Part shown: positions 1 through 9,588 of the stretch, piece after piece | How positions within the stretch are numbered: position 1 is the first letter of the stretch | How the letters are laid out: each line of letters begins with the position of its first letter | Assembly (NCBI GenBank): GCA_013388755.1 | Contig: JACAEQ010000100.1 | Span: 36,999 to 100,998, forward strand | Direction of reading: 5' to 3' | DNA from: Chloroflexota bacterium | Lineage (GTDB): Bacteria > Chloroflexota > Chloroflexia > Chloroflexales > Roseiflexaceae | DNA: 64,000 nt | Made by a program: the position numbers and the translations under genes | Notes under the pieces: generated by a model | Database searches by the model: none | The model's input: the letters and a program-made list of their open reading frames with translations, nothing else | What the model was told of the DNA's origin: nothing

Positions 1-1
1 C

Positions 2-1426
2 GTCCAGGAGACGCCGCGTTTTCTGCTGGATACCGAAGATCCCTACGACCGGGTCAATGGATTCGCGCCGGATCCGGCAGGGCTGGCGCCGGCAGGGCTG
101 GCGCATGGTCGCAGCGCACCGCTCCATCCCTGGTGGGGGCCGCTCTACCTGCTGCTGTTCGGTACCGTGTGGCGCCTCACAGGTTCGTATGCGCTGCTCC
201 AGTTGATCGTTCCGCTGGCGGCAGGTACGGTCGTCCTCCTGACCTACACGTTCGGGGTGCGCCACTTCGGGCGAGATGGCGGGATGCTGGCCGCGGTTCT
301 GCTGGCGCTCTTTCCGCTGTTTCGCGAGCACGGCCCGCTCTCATTCGTGGAGCCGCTTTCGGCGCTGATCCTGTTTGCTGCGCTCAACGCCTTCCTGGAG
401 CGGCGCGCCTGGCTTGCCGCTCTCCTGGGATCGCTGGCAATGTATGGCAAGATTGACCTGATCTTTCTCTATCTTGGCACGGGAGGGGTGACCTGGCTGC
501 TCAGCCTGCGCAGTGACCGCCCGCTCGCGCTGCGGTATGCGTTGATCGGGCTTGCCATCCCGGCGCTTTGCCTGTTGCCCTGGCTGGTGCTGGTGTACGG
601 CGTTGTGGGACGGCCAATGACGGTCGGCGGCGGTGCACGCTGGGAGGTGTTCCTGGCCCTCGCGCCGCACATGCTGGAACAGTTGTTTATGCTGCCGCTT
701 GCGCTGACAACGCCGGCGGCGGCCTTGCTGCTCGTGCCGGCAGGCCTTGCGTTGTGGCATCGCGCAGCAGGCGCGCCCACGATCATGCTGGGCACCTGGC
801 TGGCGCTCGGCGTTATTGTGCTGCTGGTCTACGCAGCAATGCCCGGAGCGAGCAATAACCCGCGGGTCTTCATTCCAACCCTGCCGGCGCTCTGTCTGCT
901 GGCGGCCGCGGGGTTTGCACGGTCTGGCCGCCGATTGCGCACATACGCGCTGGCGGTGCTCCTGTCGCTCTTCGTGGTCGTGAATAGCGCCGGTATTTTC
1001 TATCAGATATTGCAGGCGCGCGCCACAGGCGGCGCAATGCCGGCCTGGGAAGCGTTGCGGAACGCGCCACATGGCGTTGTGCTCACCGAATGGTACTGGC
1101 ATGCCGCGTTGTATGCGCGCCAGCCGGTCACATGGTTCGAACATGACCCGGCGTTCCAGCGCAACATCATGCACAGCGCGCCCAATTTCAAGCGCTACCT
1201 GGCAACCACGCCGATCCGCTACGTGGTGCTACCACGCGACCAGGATGCCGGCCTGCGGCGACTGCAATCACCGGAAGCGAAGCTGTACCGCGCGCTACCA
1301 GTTGGCCGGGAACTTGACTGGAGCACGGAGCCGGTGGTATCGGATGAGGTGCGCGCATTCCTGAACGCAACGTTTGCGCAGCAGGTGATCGGGGAGTATA
1401 TCATCTACACCGTTCGCCGGCCGTAA
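2..1426 (+). CDS. GT-C membrane glycosyltransferase, 5' end outside window
   Basis: The frame is open to the left edge, so the 474 visible residues are the C-terminal part of a longer protein; the internal ATG at 167 is not the start. The protein is strongly hydrophobic, with about ten predicted membrane segments between residues 45 and 340 separated by short Arg-rich loops, then a soluble tail of about 130 residues. This is the architecture of dolichyl-phosphate-mannose/ArnT-type glycosyltransferases, which move a sugar from a polyprenyl-phosphate donor to an acceptor outside the membrane. The family's catalytic Asp/Glu loop lies in the missing N-terminus, so the substrate cannot be guessed. 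It converges on the moaD-moaE fusion with an 86-bp gap. Confidence in family is moderate, in specificity none. Confidence 0.7.
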   Translation, partial: VQETPRFLLDTEDPYDRVNGFAPDPAGLAPAGLAHGRSAPLHPWWGPLYLLLFGTVWRLTGSYALLQLIVPLAAGTVVLLTYTFGVRHFGRDGGMLAAVLLALFPLFREHGPLSFVEPLSALILFAALNAFLERRAWLAALLGSLAMYGKIDLIFLYLGTGGVTWLLSLRSDRPLALRYALIGLAIPALCLLPWLVLVYGVVGRPMTVGGGARWEVFLALAPHMLEQLFMLPLALTTPAAALLLVPAGLALWHRAAGAPTIMLGTWLALGVIVLLVYAAMPGASNNPRVFIPTLPALCLLAAAGFARSGRRLRTYALAVLLSLFVVVNSAGIFYQILQARATGGAMPAWEALRNAPHGVVLTEWYWHAALYARQPVTWFEHDPAFQRNIMHSAPNFKRYLATTPIRYVVLPRDQDAGLRRLQSPEAKLYRALPVGRELDWSTEPVVSDEVRAFLNATFAQQVIGEYIIYTVRRP

Positions 1427-1512
1427 CGGCGCACATACGGCGCGTGACACCAGGGGAACACCCGGAGTGATCTGGCTCAACGATCGTGAGGGCGAGTTTC
1501 CGCAAAGCTGTG

Positions 1513-2220
1513 CTACTCGCCGGTTGCGTGCTTGCGCTCTTTTTCGTCGCCCACCCACTCGGCCTCACCATCAGCCCAGTATTCTTTCTTCCAGATGGGC
1601 GCGACTTCTTTGATGCGATCCATGATCCATTCAGCAGCGGCAAATGCTTCGCGGCGGTGCGGCGCAGCAACCACGACCAGCACTGCCGTTGCGCCGATCT
1701 CGAGACGACCGATACGATGATGAATGGCAATTGCGCCGGTTTGCCAGCGATTGCGCGCCTCGGCAGCGATCTGCTCCAGCACCGTCTCGGCCATGGGGGT
1801 ATACGCCTCGTACTCAAGATACGCCGTCTTCCGTCCGGCGAAATTGTCGCGCACGACGCCCGCAAACGTCACCACCGCGCCCATATCGGGCGCCTGCACC
1901 AGCGCGACCAGCGGCGCCGGGTCGAGCACGCCGGTCGTCACGACGAATGCGCGGGCAGCGCCGCCACTGACCGGTGGGATGAGTGCGACCTCGTCGCCCG
2001 GCTGCAGCGCCTGATCCGGCGTGGCAAATTCCTGGTTCACGGCGAACAGCAACCGCCCGTCAAAGCCGGCCAGTCGCGGATAGCGCGCGGTGAGCAGGCG
2101 CCACAGCGCACCGACCGTCGCGCCCGGCGCGAGAGCGATCGTTTCCTCGCTGCACCCGGTGATATCGCGATGCGCCGCGAAGTAGCGCACGATGATCTCG
2201 ATGGAAGGTGGTCGGGTCAT
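1513..2220 (-). CDS. moaX: MoaD-MoaE fusion, molybdopterin synthase
   Basis: A 235-residue protein joining both subunits of molybdopterin synthase, which puts the dithiolene sulfurs into precursor Z during molybdenum cofactor synthesis. Residues 1-85 are a MoaD-like ubiquitin fold ending in LIPPVSGG, where free MoaD has its terminal Gly-Gly. Residues 95-235 are MoaE, with the IAIHHRIGRLEIG motif, the HRREAF motif and the catalytic IWKKEYW lysines. The ATG at 2220 starts the MoaD fold and lies 1 nt after the hisF stop; the frame is open further upstream but that part overlaps hisF and looks non-coding. The mycobacterial fusion MoaX is known to be cleaved after its internal Gly-Gly, so the same processing is inferred here. 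It is the last gene of the HDAC-his operon. Confidence 0.9.
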   Translation of the reverse strand: MTRPPSIEIIVRYFAAHRDITGCSEETIALAPGATVGALWRLLTARYPRLAGFDGRLLFAVNQEFATPDQALQPGDEVALIPPVSGGAARAFVVTTGVLDPAPLVALVQAPDMGAVVTFAGVVRDNFAGRKTAYLEYEAYTPMAETVLEQIAAEARNRWQTGAIAIHHRIGRLEIGATAVLVVVAAPHRREAFAAAEWIMDRIKEVAPIWKKEYWADGEAEWVGDEKERKHATGE

Positions 2221-2221
2221 A

Positions 2222-2995
2222 TCATCGCACCGGGACGCCGCGCTCTGCCAGATAGTGCTTGACGGCCTGAATGGTGTATGCGCCAAAGTGAAAAATTGAC
2301 GCCGCCAGCACCGCGTCGGCATGCCCCTCAACAAGACCGGCATACATATGCTCAGGCGCGCCGACTCCGCCGGATGCAATCACCGGGACGCCGACCACGG
2401 TAGAAATCGTGCGCAGCAATTCCAGATCATATCCGCCGCCGGTGCCATCAGCATCCATACTATTGATCACAATCTCGCCTGCGCCGAGCTCCACGCCACG
2501 GCGCGCCCACTCAATCGCGTCCAGACCGGTCGGGCGCGGATCGCGGCCGGTATGGGTAAAGACCGCCCAGCGCGGCGGCTCACCCGGCTCGCTAACGCGG
2601 CGGGCATCGATAGACAGCACGATACACTGGCTACCAAAACGCCGGGCGCCATCTGCGATCAAATGTGGATTGAGCACGGCAGCGGTGTTGATCGACACTT
2701 TATCGGCGCCAGCGCGCAGCATGCGGTACATATCATCAACCGTGCGCAGGCCACCGCCGACCGTCAGTGGGATAAAGACCTGCGCCGCCGTTCGCTCCAC
2801 GACATCCACCATGATCGCACGTTCATCACTGCTTGCGGTGATATCATAGAACACGAGTTCATCTGCGCCGCCCGCATCATAGGCCGCAGCGAGCGCGACC
2901 GGATCGCCGGCATCGCGGTGGTTAACAAAGGCGACGCCCTTCACCACCCGGCCGGCCTTCACATCGAGGCAGGGAATAATACGGCGTTTCAACAT
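2222..2995 (-). CDS. hisF: Imidazole glycerol phosphate synthase, cyclase subunit
   Basis: HisF (257 aa) takes ammonia from HisH and PRFAR and makes imidazole glycerol phosphate and AICAR, joining histidine to purine synthesis. The half-barrel repeats are clear: [15 protein letters not shown] carries the first catalytic Asp (residue 9), the second lies in VLSIDARR, and the phosphate loops GGGLR and ASGGVG are intact. The start chosen is the ATG at 2995, preceded by a G-run (GGGGGGACGAG) that can act as ribosome binding site. A GTG at 3022 would add nine residues overlapping the upstream gene and is less likely. It is separated from hisA by the coiled-coil gene, unlike the adjacent hisA-hisF order of most bacteria. 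Confidence 0.95.
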   Translation of the reverse strand: MLKRRIIPCLDVKAGRVVKGVAFVNHRDAGDPVALAAAYDAGGADELVFYDITASSDERAIMVDVVERTAAQVFIPLTVGGGLRTVDDMYRMLRAGADKVSINTAAVLNPHLIADGARRFGSQCIVLSIDARRVSEPGEPPRWAVFTHTGRDPRPTGLDAIEWARRGVELGAGEIVINSMDADGTGGGYDLELLRTISTVVGVPVIASGGVGAPEHMYAGLVEGHADAVLAASIFHFGAYTIQAVKHYLAERGVPVR

Positions 2996-3018
2996 CTCGT
3001 CCCCCCGGCCATGCACCA

Positions 3019-4119
3019 TCACACACGACCGCGATCGACCTGCTCGGCATGGATCTCCTCGGCCTGCGTACGCAGCGCGGCGAGCAACGTCTCGATCAGG
3101 CGCACATCGCGCCGTTCCAGGTCGGCAAGGTAGATCAGGCTTTCGCGCTGTACCGTATCGATATGGCTGGCAGTATGGTTCTGGCGCTGTTCGAGTTCGC
3201 GCAGCCAGCCGTCGATCCGCTCGAGCCAGGCGTTCAACTGGCGCAGATGCTGGTCTTCCGCCTCTTCAATCGAAGCGATCCTGGTTTCCTGCTGCTGGCG
3301 CACCTCTTCCAGCCGTTCCTGGTTCATCAAGAAGCGTTCGGTGGAGATACGCTCGACGCGCTTCACATCGCCCGCCACACCGGAAATGCGTTCGTCGAGT
3401 GCAGCAATCTGCCCCGGCAACTGCTCACTGAACAACTCAATATGCTGACGAATCTCATCGAGGCGACCGATCCGGCTGGCATGGGCCTCGAGCGTCGGAT
3501 GAATATCGGCGACCAGTTGCTGCGCCTCGACGGCCTGGCGGCGTATGCTCTGCTTCTCGATCTGCATATCTTCGTTCAGGCGGCGCATATCATCGCGCAG
3601 CGCCTCATCGGCGGCAGTGAATTCGTTCAACCGGGCGGCAAGCGTACGGTGGCGCTCCTCCGCTTCCCTGACCTGCGCGTTCCATGCAGCCACACGTTGC
3701 TCAAGTTCATCCAGGCGCGTAAACAGCGGTGCAACAGCATCGCGATCCTGGCGGCGGGCCTCGCCGAGTCGCTGGATCTGCGCCTGCATCTCGCGGATCG
3801 GGCGCACACCCTCGTCAATCTTTACCATCGCGCCGGCCACTTCTTTGCGCAGCGCGGCGATATCGCGCCGATAACCATCGAGCGTCTGTGCCAGTTCCTG
3901 GCGCTGGCGATCGAGCAACCCTTCAATCTGCACAACACTGGCCTCCACCTTGCGCACCTGCTCCATCGCCCAGCTATATTTGTTTGACTGCTCCTTGAGA
4001 AGGCGGCGCAACTCATCGATCTGGCCCTGCAGGTACACGATCTGCGACTGCTCGGCGGCACGGAGACGTTCCTCATCATATTTGCTGGCAGCGCCAGGGG
4101 CCTTATTGGGATTGGTCAT
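3019..4119 (-). CDS. Coiled-coil protein embedded between hisA and hisF
   Basis: A 366-residue soluble protein made almost entirely of charged heptad-like sequence rich in Glu, Gln, Arg and Leu, predicted as one long coiled coil from about residue 15 to 355 with breaks near 105 and 210. It has no signal peptide, membrane segment, cysteine-rich site or enzyme motif. The ATG at 4119 has GAGGAG five bases upstream, inside the 3' end of hisA. The stop is 23 nt before the hisF ATG, so it is co-transcribed with both. I do not recognise a family. A scaffold or cytoskeletal role is only a guess from shape. The tight position in a biosynthetic operon makes it worth following. Confidence 0.85.
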   Translation of the reverse strand: MTNPNKAPGAASKYDEERLRAAEQSQIVYLQGQIDELRRLLKEQSNKYSWAMEQVRKVEASVVQIEGLLDRQRQELAQTLDGYRRDIAALRKEVAGAMVKIDEGVRPIREMQAQIQRLGEARRQDRDAVAPLFTRLDELEQRVAAWNAQVREAEERHRTLAARLNEFTAADEALRDDMRRLNEDMQIEKQSIRRQAVEAQQLVADIHPTLEAHASRIGRLDEIRQHIELFSEQLPGQIAALDERISGVAGDVKRVERISTERFLMNQERLEEVRQQQETRIASIEEAEDQHLRQLNAWLERIDGWLRELEQRQNHTASHIDTVQRESLIYLADLERRDVRLIETLLAALRTQAEEIHAEQVDRGRV

Positions 4120-4128
4120 GGATGCTCC

Positions 4129-4842
4129 TCACTGCAGCGCTGCAAGCGCCTCCGGCAACGACAGATCGCCCGTATAGAGGGCGCGCCCGATGATGGCACC
4201 CTCGACACCAACCGCAGCCAGGCGGCGCAGGTGATCGATCGCGCTGATGCCGCCCGAAGCGATGATTGCCGGGCCGCCGGGGCGAACAAGCGCGGCGGTT
4301 GCCGCGACATTCGGTTCAGAGAGAGTACCGTCGCGCGAGATATCGGTATAGATCACGCGCCGCACACCCAGCGCCGCCACCTGTTCGACAAGATCGGCAG
4401 CGCGCAGCGCGGCAACGTCGGTCCATCCCTCTGTCGCTACCCGGCCATCGCGCGCATCAACGCCGACCACGATCGCATCGCCAAAGCGCTGCACCAGACG
4501 AGCCACCAGGTCTGGTTCATTGACCGCCGCAGTACCAAGAATGACGCGCGCCACACCCAGCGCCAGCGCGCTGGCGACCGCGGCTTCAGTCCGCAGGCCG
4601 CCGCCAAGCTGGACCGGAACCTGTACTGACCGCACGATCGCGCCAATAACGTCGGCATGCACCGGTCGCCCGCTGCGCGCGCCATCAAGATCAACCAGGT
4701 GCAATCGCGACGCGCCCTGTTCCACCCAGCGGCGCGCCACGGCCACTGGATCATCATCATAGACCGTGGCGCGCTGAAAGTTGCCCTGATACAGGCGCAC
4801 GCAGCGCCCATCTTTTATGTCAATCGCTGGAATGATCTGCAT
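4129..4842 (-). CDS. hisA: ProFAR isomerase
   Basis: HisA (237 aa) catalyses the Amadori isomerisation of ProFAR to PRFAR, the step before HisH/HisF. The (beta-alpha)8 half repeats are plain: [15 protein letters not shown] with catalytic Asp8, LGGGLR, the second Asp in YTDISRDGT, and the phosphate loop ASGGIS. The ATG at 4842 overlaps the hisH stop as TGATG, which argues for translational coupling; a GTG one codon upstream is also possible. The protein has normal length and all key residues. Confidence 0.95.
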   Translation of the reverse strand: MQIIPAIDIKDGRCVRLYQGNFQRATVYDDDPVAVARRWVEQGASRLHLVDLDGARSGRPVHADVIGAIVRSVQVPVQLGGGLRTEAAVASALALGVARVILGTAAVNEPDLVARLVQRFGDAIVVGVDARDGRVATEGWTDVAALRAADLVEQVAALGVRRVIYTDISRDGTLSEPNVAATAALVRPGGPAIIASGGISAIDHLRRLAAVGVEGAIIGRALYTGDLSLPEALAALQ

Positions 4843-5465
4843 CACGACACATGTGCCCAGGCGACAAAGTTGGTCAACAATTGAAGGCCGCAGCGACCGC
4901 TCTTTTCGGGATGGAACTGCACTGCCGCCAGGTTGTCGCGCACGAGCACACTCGGAAACGCGACGCCGTACTCTGTGGTTGCAGCAATGTCGCGTGCATC
5001 GTTCAGATCGCAGTAGTACGAGTGAACGAAATAGAAATCGCTGCCGTCAGCGATGGAACCAAACAGGGGATGACCCGCCGCATGCGGGGCATAGTACACC
5101 TGGTTCCAGCCGATCTGCGGCACTTTGCGGCCAGCGGGGAAACGACGCACCGCACCGCCAACGATGCCGAGGCACGGATGCGGGCCAAACTCTTCGCTCT
5201 GCTCACAGAGTACCTGCATACCGACACAGATACCGAGGAACGGCGTGCCGGACGCAACCACATCACGAATCGCCGGCACCAGGCCGAGGCGTTCAAGGCT
5301 CTGCATCGTATCCAGCGTCGCACCGACGCCGGGCAGGACGACTGCCGGCGCAGCACGGACGACAGCGGGATCGCTGGTAATGGTGAGTGGCGCGCCAATA
5401 TGCTGCAACGCCCGCACGACGCTGCGCAGATTGCCAGCACCATAGTCAATGACTGCAATACTCAT
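4842..5465 (-). CDS. hisH: Imidazole glycerol phosphate synthase, glutaminase subunit
   Basis: HisH (207 aa) hydrolyses glutamine and channels ammonia to HisF. The class I amidotransferase triad is visible: nucleophile Cys in LGICVGMQ and His/Glu in QFHPEKS. The N-terminal [16 protein letters not shown] is typical. The start is the ATG at 5465, since the six codons upstream are not part of the fold and lie against the HDAC stop at 5480. It is the first his gene of the operon and is followed directly by hisA. Confidence 0.95.
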   Translation of the reverse strand: MSIAVIDYGAGNLRSVVRALQHIGAPLTITSDPAVVRAAPAVVLPGVGATLDTMQSLERLGLVPAIRDVVASGTPFLGICVGMQVLCEQSEEFGPHPCLGIVGGAVRRFPAGRKVPQIGWNQVYYAPHAAGHPLFGSIADGSDFYFVHSYYCDLNDARDIAATTEYGVAFPSVLVRDNLAAVQFHPEKSGRCGLQLLTNFVAWAHVS

Positions 5466-5479
5466 AGTAGGGTTCCCGA

Positions 5480-6514
5480 TCACACTGCCAGCAACGGATG
5501 ACCATGTTGCAGCCGGGCGATCAGCGCCGACACATCAGGTTCGGGTTCACCCGACGGGCCAAACGGGTCGGGGCCCGGTTCGCGGCGACACAGGACATGC
5601 AGCGACGCCATGACGCAGGCGGCAAGTGCCTTGAGGTTATACCCGCCTTCGAGCACCAGGGCGATACGCCCGTTGCAGACATCCTCGGCCAGCGCCACCA
5701 GGCGCGCGGTCAGCGCAGTATACCCGGCAACCGAGAGCGTCAGCGGGCCGAGCGGGTCGGCCCAGTGGCCATCGTAGCCGGCGGAGACGAGGATGAGATC
5801 CGGGCGATACCGTCGGATGGCCGGCACAATAAGCTCATCGAACACGCGAGCAAACCCCGCATCACCGACGCCGTGCGGCAACGGCAGGTTCAGCGTCGTG
5901 CCGTGACCCGGGCCCGTGCCAATCTCGCGCTCCGCGCCGGTGCCGGGGTAGAGCGGCGAGGCATGGGTCGAACAGAAAAGCACCCGATCGTCGGCGAAGA
6001 AGATATCCTGCGTTCCGTTCCCGTGATGAACATCATAATCAACGATCGCGACGCGCCCGACCCCCAGACCATCGAGCGCGTGACGCGCCGCCACGGCGAT
6101 ATTGTTGAAGAGGCAGAAGCCCATGGAAGCGCCCGGGGTCGCGTGGTGGCCGGGCGGGCGCACCAGGGCGAACGCATTGCGCACGCTCCCGCCGACCACC
6201 GCGTCAACCACCGTAATCGCCGTGCCTGCCGCCATGGTTGCAGCATCCCACGTAGCCGGGGTGGTATAGGTATCGTGGTCGATCCACGAACTGGCACGGT
6301 TAGCCGACCAGCGCACGAGCTCAACCATACGTTCGCGGTGAACCGCGCGCAGTTGCGCGTCGGTGGCTGCACGCACGGGAAGTTCGACAAGCGAGGGCCG
6401 GAGGCCGCTGCTGTCAAGCGCGGCAATGATTGCGCGCAGGCGGGAGGCCTGCTCGACATGGCGCGGCTCATCGTGAGCGGCATGACGCGGATTAATAGCA
6501 ATGGCTGTGCTCAT
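5480..6514 (-). CDS. Histone deacetylase / acetylpolyamine hydrolase family enzyme
   Basis: A 344-residue zinc amidohydrolase of the HDAC/AcuC/ApaH superfamily. Visible motifs are the paired histidines PPGHHATP, the zinc ligands in [11 protein letters not shown], the second Asp ligand in [10 protein letters not shown] and the transition-state Tyr in LEGGYNL. Bacterial members deacetylate polyamines, acetoin-utilisation proteins or other N-acetyl-lysines, and the sequence alone does not decide which. The ATG at 6514 ([11 protein letters not shown]) is chosen because the longer frame upstream reads through the promoter. It is the first gene of the operon carrying hisH, hisA, hisF and moaD-moaE, 14 nt before hisH, an unusual partner for histidine genes. 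Confidence 0.9.
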   Translation of the reverse strand: MSTAIAINPRHAAHDEPRHVEQASRLRAIIAALDSSGLRPSLVELPVRAATDAQLRAVHRERMVELVRWSANRASSWIDHDTYTTPATWDAATMAAGTAITVVDAVVGGSVRNAFALVRPPGHHATPGASMGFCLFNNIAVAARHALDGLGVGRVAIVDYDVHHGNGTQDIFFADDRVLFCSTHASPLYPGTGAEREIGTGPGHGTTLNLPLPHGVGDAGFARVFDELIVPAIRRYRPDLILVSAGYDGHWADPLGPLTLSVAGYTALTARLVALAEDVCNGRIALVLEGGYNLKALAACVMASLHVLCRREPGPDPFGPSGEPEPDVSALIARLQHGHPLLAV

Positions 6515-6520
6515 TGGTCC

Positions 6521-6538
6521 GCAAGAGGCATCTCTTGC
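6521..6538 (-). promoter_or_regulatory. Hairpin just upstream of the HDAC start codon
   Basis: A perfect 7-bp inverted repeat (GCAAGAG / CTCTTGC) with a 4-nt loop ends six bases before the HDAC ATG. No good Shine-Dalgarno sequence is visible between the hairpin and the start, so the structure could influence translation initiation. No T-run follows, so it is not a standard terminator. Confidence 0.35.
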
Positions 6539-6574
6539 CCTATGGCGGTAAAACCAGATATATGCCAGCACGGC

Positions 6575-6580
6575 ATTATA
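6575..6580 (-). promoter_or_regulatory. -10 box of the HDAC-his-moa operon
   Basis: On the minus strand the sequence reads TGTTATAATG, an extended -10 (TGnTATAAT). The -35 region is weak (TTGCCT-like). It lies about 60 nt upstream of the HDAC ATG and is the only clear promoter before the six-gene minus-strand run. Confidence 0.55.
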
Positions 6581-6684
6581 ACACAGCGCCGGGCCAGGCA
6601 ACAGGGCGACAAGAAACATGCGCTGGCACCGGCGGCAGCGGCACAACCTGATCAGCGGCAACGGCGCTACCGGTGGGGCGCGCC

Positions 6685-7620
6685 TTATTCGGGCAACCGC
6701 ACGACGCCACCGTCAAACAGCAGCAGGCCATCGCGAACCAGGCCCTCGATCAATGCAACCAGCCAGCCTTCGTCATCTCCGGCATACTCAGGGCGAACTT
6801 GCGGCCCGAGTTCGGCGAGGGTCAACGCGGCACCAGGCGGAAGGGTACGTAGCGCGGCGACGATACGGCCACGAAAGTAGCGGCTCGACCCGGCAAAGGG
6901 CCGTTCCCGGCGTTCGGCGATGCGCCGCCGCGATACCGGCGATTGTGTTGCGAGGAGTTCATCCGCAGCGCGGCGTACCGCGTAGTCGCGGCAGGTGTCG
7001 CGTATCGGGCAGCGCCAGCATGCCGGCGCATCAGCGGTACAGATGAGCGCTCCCAGCTCCATGACCCCCTGGTTCCAGGCCCAGCCCTGGCCAGGCGGAA
7101 CCGCCGCACGCGCCAGCGCAAGCAGTTCTGCATCCCCCGGCTCGATTGCAGGATCGGCCAGCGCCCGCCGGAGCACGCGCCGGATGTTGGTGTCCATAAA
7201 CGCCACATCCTGCTCGAAGGCGAAACAGGCGACTGCGCCCGCAGTATACGGCCCGATCCCGGGAAGTGCGGCGAGCGCGGCGACATCACGCGGAAAGACG
7301 CCACCGTGCCGGTCGAGCACGTCGCGCGCCGCGCGCTGCAGGTTCACGGCACGGCGGTTGTACCCGAGACCCGCCCAGAAACGAATGACCTCGGCGGTGG
7401 GCGCCTCAGCCAGCGCCTGCACTGTCGGGAAACGTTCAATGAACGACTCGTACTTTGGTACAACCCGGTCAACCTGCGTTTGCTGCAGCATAACCTCCGA
7501 CACCAGAATACGGTACGGATCACGAGTGCGTCGCCAGGGTAAATCGCGCGCCTCCGCCGCGAACCATGCCAGCAGCCGCGCTTGCATGCCAGCGAGTTGG
7601 AGCGAATCTGCGCCAACCAT
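6685..7620 (-). CDS. mutY: A/G-specific adenine DNA glycosylase, short form
   Basis: MutY (311 aa) removes adenine paired with 8-oxoguanine in base excision repair. The helix-hairpin-helix glycosylase core carries catalytic Glu in SEVMLQQTQ, the hairpin LPGIGPYTAGA and the catalytic Asp in MDTNIRRV. The [4Fe-4S] cysteines follow the spacing C-X6-C-X2-C-X5-C (CTADAPACWRCPIRDTC). After this come only about 85 residues that look like a small winged-helix region rather than the MutT-like domain of E. coli MutY, as in actinobacterial short MutYs. The start at 7620 is chosen because AGGAGA precedes it; the ATG at 7641 has no ribosome binding site. Confidence 0.92.
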   Translation of the reverse strand: MVGADSLQLAGMQARLLAWFAAEARDLPWRRTRDPYRILVSEVMLQQTQVDRVVPKYESFIERFPTVQALAEAPTAEVIRFWAGLGYNRRAVNLQRAARDVLDRHGGVFPRDVAALAALPGIGPYTAGAVACFAFEQDVAFMDTNIRRVLRRALADPAIEPGDAELLALARAAVPPGQGWAWNQGVMELGALICTADAPACWRCPIRDTCRDYAVRRAADELLATQSPVSRRRIAERRERPFAGSSRYFRGRIVAALRTLPPGAALTLAELGPQVRPEYAGDDEGWLVALIEGLVRDGLLLFDGGVVRLPE

Positions 7621-7652
7621 GATTCTCCTACGGTCTGTCATAGCGTTATCTC

Positions 7653-9452
7653 ATGTACAGGCGACCGCCGGTCGCACAAACAATGCCGTCAGCGACACCA
7701 CATCCAGACGGGCCCAAGCCGCCCTCAGGCAGACGCCGGCCAGACGCGCCGCGCGTCCTGATGGGCTGGCCGGCGGCTGCGGCTGCCTCACCGGTGGTGC
7801 TTCTGGCCGCCCGGGACCTCCCCACCCTTGATGGAACGTTCGTCGCCGGGCCGGGCCTCTATCTGCTCATCGTCAGCAACGCCGCCATCCTGGCGACAGT
7901 CGCCGCGCTGATTATTGTGCGCACGGCACGGCAGGCGTACGACGGGCGTGCCTATGCCATTGGCATGGGATTATTGAGCCATGCGGCAGGCATACTGATC
8001 CATCTGGGCGTCGCACTTGCGCTGCCTGGTGCGTCATTACAGGACATATCCTTGAGCCTGCCGGCCGCGAGCCCGGCCATCGGCAGCATCTTCTTTGCAT
8101 GGAGCGTACTTGACCTGACACCCGACGCAAATGAACGCCTGCTGCGCCATACGCGACGGCTCTGGGCATTGCAGGGCATCACACTGCTGACTGCCCTTGC
8201 ATGGGAGCTCGCATCCTCACCCCTGTTCGCTGAGGGCCGGTTGCCGGGCGGGTTCGCCGCAGGCGCGCCGGTACGCCTTGTGGCATTACTGATCTACGCA
8301 TTCGCAACCTGGCGGCAGTATCTATTATACCGGCGATCGCCCGGGCGCGCCGGGATCGCGACCACGATCGGCCATGCCTTGCTGGGTGCGGCGCTGCTGG
8401 CGCAACTCTTCGCCGCTGGAAGCAATACCGTTCCATTCTGGATCGATCATGCGTTCGGATTCGGAGGGGTCGCGCTCATTACCGTTGCGTTGCTTGCTGG
8501 CAACGAACCATTGGCCGGCCTGACATTGCGCGCCGCCCGCGAACGGCTGCGTCCCCAGATTGCGGCAACCGCAGATGCGCTCGTGATGGCACTTATGCGC
8601 GGCGAGCCACTCGCGCCAGGGCTACGTGCCGCTCTGCGCGACCATGCCGGCCTGTCGGACACGCAGATTGACGCGCTGGAACAGGCATCGGCGGCGGTGG
8701 CGGAGGAACGCCGCCAGCGGAAAGAACTGGAGCGGCTCGATGCTATCGTGCGGCAGACAGGGCGCGACTCGCTCTTCCTGGCCCAGATGGTCATCCACGA
8801 TCTGAAAAACCCGTTGACGGCGCTCATAGGATTCCTCGATCTGCTGGCGATGGGCGAATTGAGCGACTCGCAGCGATTGTTGCTCGAAAGTGCGGCGCGC
8901 AGCGGGCGCAACCTTGCCGGCCTGGTGAATGACTTGCTTGACCTGGCGCGATATAGCGAGGGGCGGCTCACCCTCAATATCAGTAGTGTGCCGTTGCAGG
9001 CACTGTGCGCTGAATGCGCCGCCGAACTCGCCGCGTGGCTGGCCTACGAGTCGAAGGTCCTGGTGCTGGATATACCAGACGAGTTGCCCGAAGTACGCGC
9101 CGATGCCCGCATGCTGCAGCGCATCTTGCTCAATCTCCTCTCCAATGCACTCAAGCATACTCCGGCCGGCACGACAATCACTCTGCGATGCTGGCGCGAG
9201 ATGGGCGCGGAAGGCGGCGAAGAAACGGTGATCGAAGTCGCAGACAATGGCCCTGGCATCCCGCCCGAACAGATCGAGCGCATCTTTGAACGGTTCAGTA
9301 CGGAAGGCGAGAGCCGCACGGCGCGCCAGACCAGTACTGGCCTGGGCCTCACCTTCTGCAGAATGGCAGTCGCGGCGCACGGCGGCACCATCGAGGTGAG
9401 CAGCTTCCCCGGCGACGGCGCATCCTTTCGCATCCGGCTGCCGAACCGCTGA
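7653..9452 (+). CDS. Membrane sensor histidine kinase, orphan
   Basis: A 599-residue kinase. Residues about 35-290 contain seven or eight hydrophobic segments, forming a membrane sensor without a recognisable ligand domain. A short coiled linker (about 335-370) leads to the HisKA domain with the phospho-acceptor His382 in MVIHDLKNPLTAL. The ATPase domain follows with the N box LLNLLSNALKHTP, G1 DNGPGIP, F box FERF and G2 TGLGL. No response regulator is adjacent, so the partner is unknown. The start is uncertain: the ATG at 7653 has no good ribosome binding site, and later ATGs at 7683 and 7761 would give similar proteins. It is divergent from mutY. Confidence 0.9.
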   Translation: MYRRPPVAQTMPSATPHPDGPKPPSGRRRPDAPRVLMGWPAAAAASPVVLLAARDLPTLDGTFVAGPGLYLLIVSNAAILATVAALIIVRTARQAYDGRAYAIGMGLLSHAAGILIHLGVALALPGASLQDISLSLPAASPAIGSIFFAWSVLDLTPDANERLLRHTRRLWALQGITLLTALAWELASSPLFAEGRLPGGFAAGAPVRLVALLIYAFATWRQYLLYRRSPGRAGIATTIGHALLGAALLAQLFAAGSNTVPFWIDHAFGFGGVALITVALLAGNEPLAGLTLRAARERLRPQIAATADALVMALMRGEPLAPGLRAALRDHAGLSDTQIDALEQASAAVAEERRQRKELERLDAIVRQTGRDSLFLAQMVIHDLKNPLTALIGFLDLLAMGELSDSQRLLLESAARSGRNLAGLVNDLLDLARYSEGRLTLNISSVPLQALCAECAAELAAWLAYESKVLVLDIPDELPEVRADARMLQRILLNLLSNALKHTPAGTTITLRCWREMGAEGGEETVIEVADNGPGIPPEQIERIFERFSTEGESRTARQTSTGLGLTFCRMAVAAHGGTIEVSSFPGDGASFRIRLPNR

Positions 9453-9480
9453 CCCGGAAGATTCGACTGGCACGCGCTCC

Positions 9481-9509
9481 TTGTCGCGCCACGCCTCATC
9501 GGGTACAAT
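9481..9509 (+). promoter_or_regulatory. Promoter of the HisRS-like gene
   Basis: TTGTCG at 9481-9486 and TACAAT at 9504-9509 are separated by 17 bp, a good sigma-70 match. Transcription starting near 9516 would give a leader of roughly 70 nt. Confidence 0.6.
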
Positions 9510-9538
9510 GCCGCTGTTCCTGAATCGCTCGCAGGGCG

Positions 9539-9562
9539 GACCTCACGACAAGCGTGAAGGTC
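9539..9562 (+). promoter_or_regulatory. Hairpin in the leader of the HisRS-like gene
   Basis: GACCTCACG pairs with CGTGAAGGTC around a 5-nt loop, a 9-bp stem with one bulged A. It sits between the promoter and the probable GTG start at 9589. The leader is too short for a T-box. A regulatory role is only suggested by position. Confidence 0.3.
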
Positions 9563-9588
9563 ACCCGTACCGTGGGGTCGAATCTCCC

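Noticed and set aside
2321..3133. 270-codon frame antisense to hisF
   Set aside because: hisF is unambiguous on the other strand and the antisense product has no recognisable fold.
3049..3987. 312-codon open frame antisense to the coiled-coil gene
   Set aside because: A shadow frame caused by GC-rich third positions; no protein character and no ribosome binding site.
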